64,000 bases of DNA, taken from contig DAMBSC010000014.1 in the NCBI GenBank assembly GCA_032054765.1, positions 1 through 64,000 of the forward strand, in the 5' to 3' direction. Numbering within the stretch: the first letter of the stretch is position 1; every line of letters starts with the position of its first letter. This DNA comes from DFXE01 sp032054765 (GTDB taxonomy: Bacteria; Bacteroidota; Bacteroidia; Bacteroidales; Tannerellaceae). Below are positions 61,920-64,000 of this stretch, one piece after another. A model generated the notes under the pieces. The model searched no databases. It saw nothing but the letters and a program-made list of their open reading frames with translations, and was not told the DNA's origin. The translations under genes and the position numbers were made by a program.

Positions 61920-63026
61920 TCAATTCTCCATTAAATAAATACCACCTTCCGCAACAATCACATCTCCCGTCTTTAGACCTTTGGCTATCAGAACCTCGTG
62001 TCCGTTGGCCGTTACGGCTTCCACCGGGGATTTTATGAATTTTCCTTTGCTTTCCTGTATAAGAACATACGATTTTTCTTCGTTTTGCAAGAGTGCCGTT
62101 GAAGGAATAACGATCGATTCTTTAGGTGAATTGATAAAATGAACATTGGCAAACATACCGGGTTTCAGTTTACGTTCTTCGTTATCGCAAACGATCAGTA
62201 CCTGCACCGAGCGGGTTTCTTCATCGAGCAATTCGCTGATATGCGAAATATATCCGTTGATTATTTGTTCCGGAGCGGCATCCGTACGTATCTCAACTTT
62301 GTCATGCTTGTTTATGGCGCCGATATTCTTTTCTTTCACCTGTGCCACTACCCACACCTTACCAAGTTCGGCAACGATCGCTAAAGGTTCGGCATCGCTT
62401 TTTACATATTGTCCGATAACTATATTGGTTTGAACTACTTCACCTGCAATAGGCGAAACGACCTTTAACGCCTGCTCCATATTGATATCGTTGGGGTCGA
62501 TATGAAGTATCTTGAGGTTGGCTACCGAGTTTTCATAATCTTTCAGGGCGACTTCATAGTCTGTTTCGGCTTCTTCCAGATCTCTGGCTACACCTACACC
62601 GTTTTGCACCAGGTCTTTCTGACGCTTAAAGTTCGACTCCCTCATTTTCTTTGTTTGCAATGACTGGAAGTAGTTTTTTACAGCTTCGGAAAATTCTGCC
62701 GAATACAGTTCAAACAACGGTGTACCGGCATTTACTTTCTGTCCGAGTTTGACGAATGATTTAGTTATTCGTCCGTCGAACAACGGAGCAATTTCCGCTA
62801 TTTGTCCGGATATGGCTTTAACAGTACCTGTAGTGTTGAACTCAGCACTGAAGTTTTTCAACTCGACAGTCTGTAATTTTATTTTGGAATTAACGATGGA
62901 TTGTTCGGATATGGATACCGTATCTCCGGCATAAATTATATCTGTTGTATTATCTGATGGACTATTATTCTTGCACGATGCCAACAACATGCAAAAAACT
63001 CCAACTAAAGTGATTAGCTTATTCAT
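61920..63026 (-). CDS. RND efflux periplasmic adaptor lipoprotein (CusB-like)
   Basis: A 368-residue membrane-fusion protein. The lipoprotein signal (VGVFCMLLASCK, lipobox LLASC) anchors it to the membrane. The barrel-sandwich (lipoyl-like) halves flank a coiled-coil hairpin (EFSEAVKNYFQSLQTKKMRESNFKRQKDLVQNGVG), followed by the beta-barrel (VVAQVKEKNIGAINKHDKVEIRTDAAPE) and a membrane-proximal domain. It links CusA- and CusC-like proteins encoded next to it. No N-terminal metal-chaperone extension is visible, but the upstream His-rich gene could provide one. Confidence 0.92.
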   Translation of the reverse strand: MNKLITLVGVFCMLLASCKNNSPSDNTTDIIYAGDTVSISEQSIVNSKIKLQTVELKNFSAEFNTTGTVKAISGQIAEIAPLFDGRITKSFVKLGQKVNAGTPLFELYSAEFSEAVKNYFQSLQTKKMRESNFKRQKDLVQNGVGVARDLEEAETDYEVALKDYENSVANLKILHIDPNDINMEQALKVVSPIAGEVVQTNIVIGQYVKSDAEPLAIVAELGKVWVVAQVKEKNIGAINKHDKVEIRTDAAPEQIINGYISHISELLDEETRSVQVLIVCDNEERKLKPGMFANVHFINSPKESIVIPSTALLQNEEKSYVLIQESKGKFIKSPVEAVTANGHEVLIAKGLKTGDVIVAEGGIYLMEN

Positions 63027-63147
63027 GGAATAATTTATTTTAAGAATGAATATTACTAAGGATAGCTCATGGATTTATCGGTAAGATACCAATACCATGA
63101 GTACTGTTTATTGAATAATTTCAATAGACAATAAGAGTTTATTCAGC

Positions 63148-63495
63148 TTAAAATAAAGTCGGCGGGCCTCGTAAATAGGAATGGCAGGTAACTACAGAAA
63201 CCGGTTTCTGCTCGGAACCCATCCGGATGATTGTCAGGAAAAGGAGAAACAACCCTAATCCGGCAAAAGCCACGTTAGCCTGAAGCGATTGAAAAGCAGA
63301 TAACGTAGAAATTAAAGAGAATTCAGCCGCTGTATGCGTTCCGCTTTTAGCATGTGCTTTCCCGTGAAAGTGGGAGTGAGAAATGGTGAACCCGTTTATC
63401 GTATGGCTATGATAAAAGAAGGAAATATTCGCATAATTAATTGCGAAAAGTATCAATAAAAGATACGTTGCTATATTCCTTTTTTTCTGCGACAC
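63148..63495 (-). CDS. His-rich membrane protein upstream of the efflux pump
   Basis: A 115-residue protein with a membrane segment (YLLLILFAINYANISFFY), a His-rich loop (HSHTINGFTISHSHFHGKAHAKSGTH, about residues 29-55, nine or so His), a second membrane segment (VAFAGLGLFLLFLTIIRMG) and a short tail. The two helices with the His cluster between them suggest metal binding in the periplasm (inference). It is the first gene of the efflux operon, 121 bp before the adaptor gene. Small His-rich proteins at this position recur in Bacteroidetes metal operons. No Cys metal motif is present. Confidence 0.7.
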   Translation of the reverse strand: MSQKKRNIATYLLLILFAINYANISFFYHSHTINGFTISHSHFHGKAHAKSGTHTAAEFSLISTLSAFQSLQANVAFAGLGLFLLFLTIIRMGSEQKPVSVVTCHSYLRGPPTLF

Positions 63496-63521
63496 GGCCT
63501 GATCTGATTAGATTCGGGTTA

Positions 63522-63529
63522 CAAAGATA
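63522..63529 (-). promoter_or_regulatory. -7 box of the metal efflux operon
   Basis: TATCTTTG on the minus strand, 26 nt upstream of the His-rich gene, with a weak TTTC at the -33 position. The palindrome array begins about 80 bp further upstream. Confidence 0.6.
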
Positions 63530-63611
63530 AAAGGATTCGTCTAATCTGAAAATTTATAGGATTCTTTTGTGTTTATAAAAAGAGTGAGGTGTATATTTTT
63601 TTTCATGCCAA

Positions 63612-63748
63612 TGAGAACTTTTTCTCATGCCGTTGAGAATCTTTTCTCATCTGCATGATATTTTATTCTCATCTGCATGAGAAAAAAGTCTCTTCCCTGC
63701 TGAGAAAAAATTCTCAACGTATTGATTCAGGTTGAGAAAAGTGTTTTT
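63612..63748. repeat. second TGAGAA palindrome array, 22-bp period
   Basis: Units of TGAGAA-N4-TTCTCA type start at 63612, 63634, 63656, 63678 and 63701 (periods 22, 22, 22, 23), with a degenerate sixth unit near 63733. Spacers include TGCCGT and TCTGCA. It is the same design as 35133-35258. Confidence 0.88.
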
Positions 63749-63844
63749 TATTGTAAATGTATAATGGAAATTACGAAAGCAAAAGTAAGGCTAATTTCTT
63801 AATGTGTTATATTTTAATTATATAGCGGCTCCAACTTCTCTCTT

Positions 63845-63997
63845 TTAAGCTTCAACCTTACTAAAGCCTAATGTCTGTAATCTTTCTTTATCCAGCTCAT
63901 ATTTATCTTCAAGGCTATTCAGGTAATCTTCCGTAATATGCAACGGCTTCTTTAATTTTTGAGTTTCACGGAAACCTCTCCAAAGTTCTCTTCTCAT
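63845..63997 (-). CDS. C-terminal part of a gene running off the window, or a 50-aa protein
   Basis: The minus-strand frame starts with ATG at 63997 (MRRELWRGFRETQK) and ends FSKVEA with TAA at 63845-63847. The codon before the ATG is also open, so it may be the tail of a longer protein starting beyond 64000. The sequence is charged and helical (EDYLNSLEDKYELDKERLQTLG). I do not recognise the family. Confidence 0.5.
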   Translation of the reverse strand: MRRELWRGFRETQKLKKPLHITEDYLNSLEDKYELDKERLQTLGFSKVEA

Positions 63998-64000
63998 TAT

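Overview
The window reads as chromosomal DNA of a Bacteroidales bacterium, most likely close to Parabacteroides/Tannerellaceae (inference). Signs: sigma-ABfr type promoters (TAnnTTTG at -7, sometimes TTTG at -33), few Shine-Dalgarno sites, T9SS-style C-terminal sorting domains, GH78 and GH5 enzymes, the VirE/DUF4248/HU-like/lysozyme-like/small-protein gene set, and dispersed short repeats typical of Bacteroidetes. The sequence is a draft scaffold: 100 Ns lie at 16468-16567.

Region 1 (1-13.2 kb): a secreted protein, a Tat-exported protein, a minus-strand operon HU-like protein > glucosaminidase > 36-aa small protein, a baeRF-type protein, an FtsX-like permease, an Ig-repeat surface protein broken by an in-frame TAA, a lipoprotein, then DUF4248 and a VirE-type primase/helicase. 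The HU half and the VirE half of a usually compact set are separated here by about 6.7 kb.

Region 2 (13.2-35.0 kb) is the unusual part: an array of surface-protein cassettes. Six secreted proteins (Ig-like, LRR, short, GH5 glucanase, GLUG beta-helix, Pmp-like beta-helix) have unrelated N-terminal passengers but a common C-terminal domain of about 165 residues. At least five cassette promoters carry a tandem direct repeat of CGTACGATTTGTCAC with 21-23 bp periodicity, 25-26 bp upstream of a -7 box in the clearest cases. Four membrane-associated AraC-type regulators (two TPR-TM-AraC, two polytopic-AraC) are interleaved with the cassettes. A seventh cassette survives only as promoter plus 30 codons, and a 170-bp direct repeat flanks one 4.9-kb segment. 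The arrangement suggests a regulated, recombining surface-protein locus.

Region 3 (35.1-41.5 kb): a six-unit, 22-bp-period palindrome array, then a 1448-aa T9SS adhesin sharing a repeat domain with the LRR protein, followed by two outer-membrane barrel proteins.

Region 4 (41.5-64 kb) is mostly core genome: rplM-rpsI-rpsB-tsf, two convergent GH78 rhamnosidases, an aspartate-type aminotransferase, an LptF/G-like permease with ribBA, a START-like protein, a tRNA with CAT anticodon, an EamA transporter, a HAD phosphatase, and a metal efflux operon (His-rich protein, CusB-, CusA- and CusC-like). A second 22-bp palindrome array lies upstream of the efflux operon.
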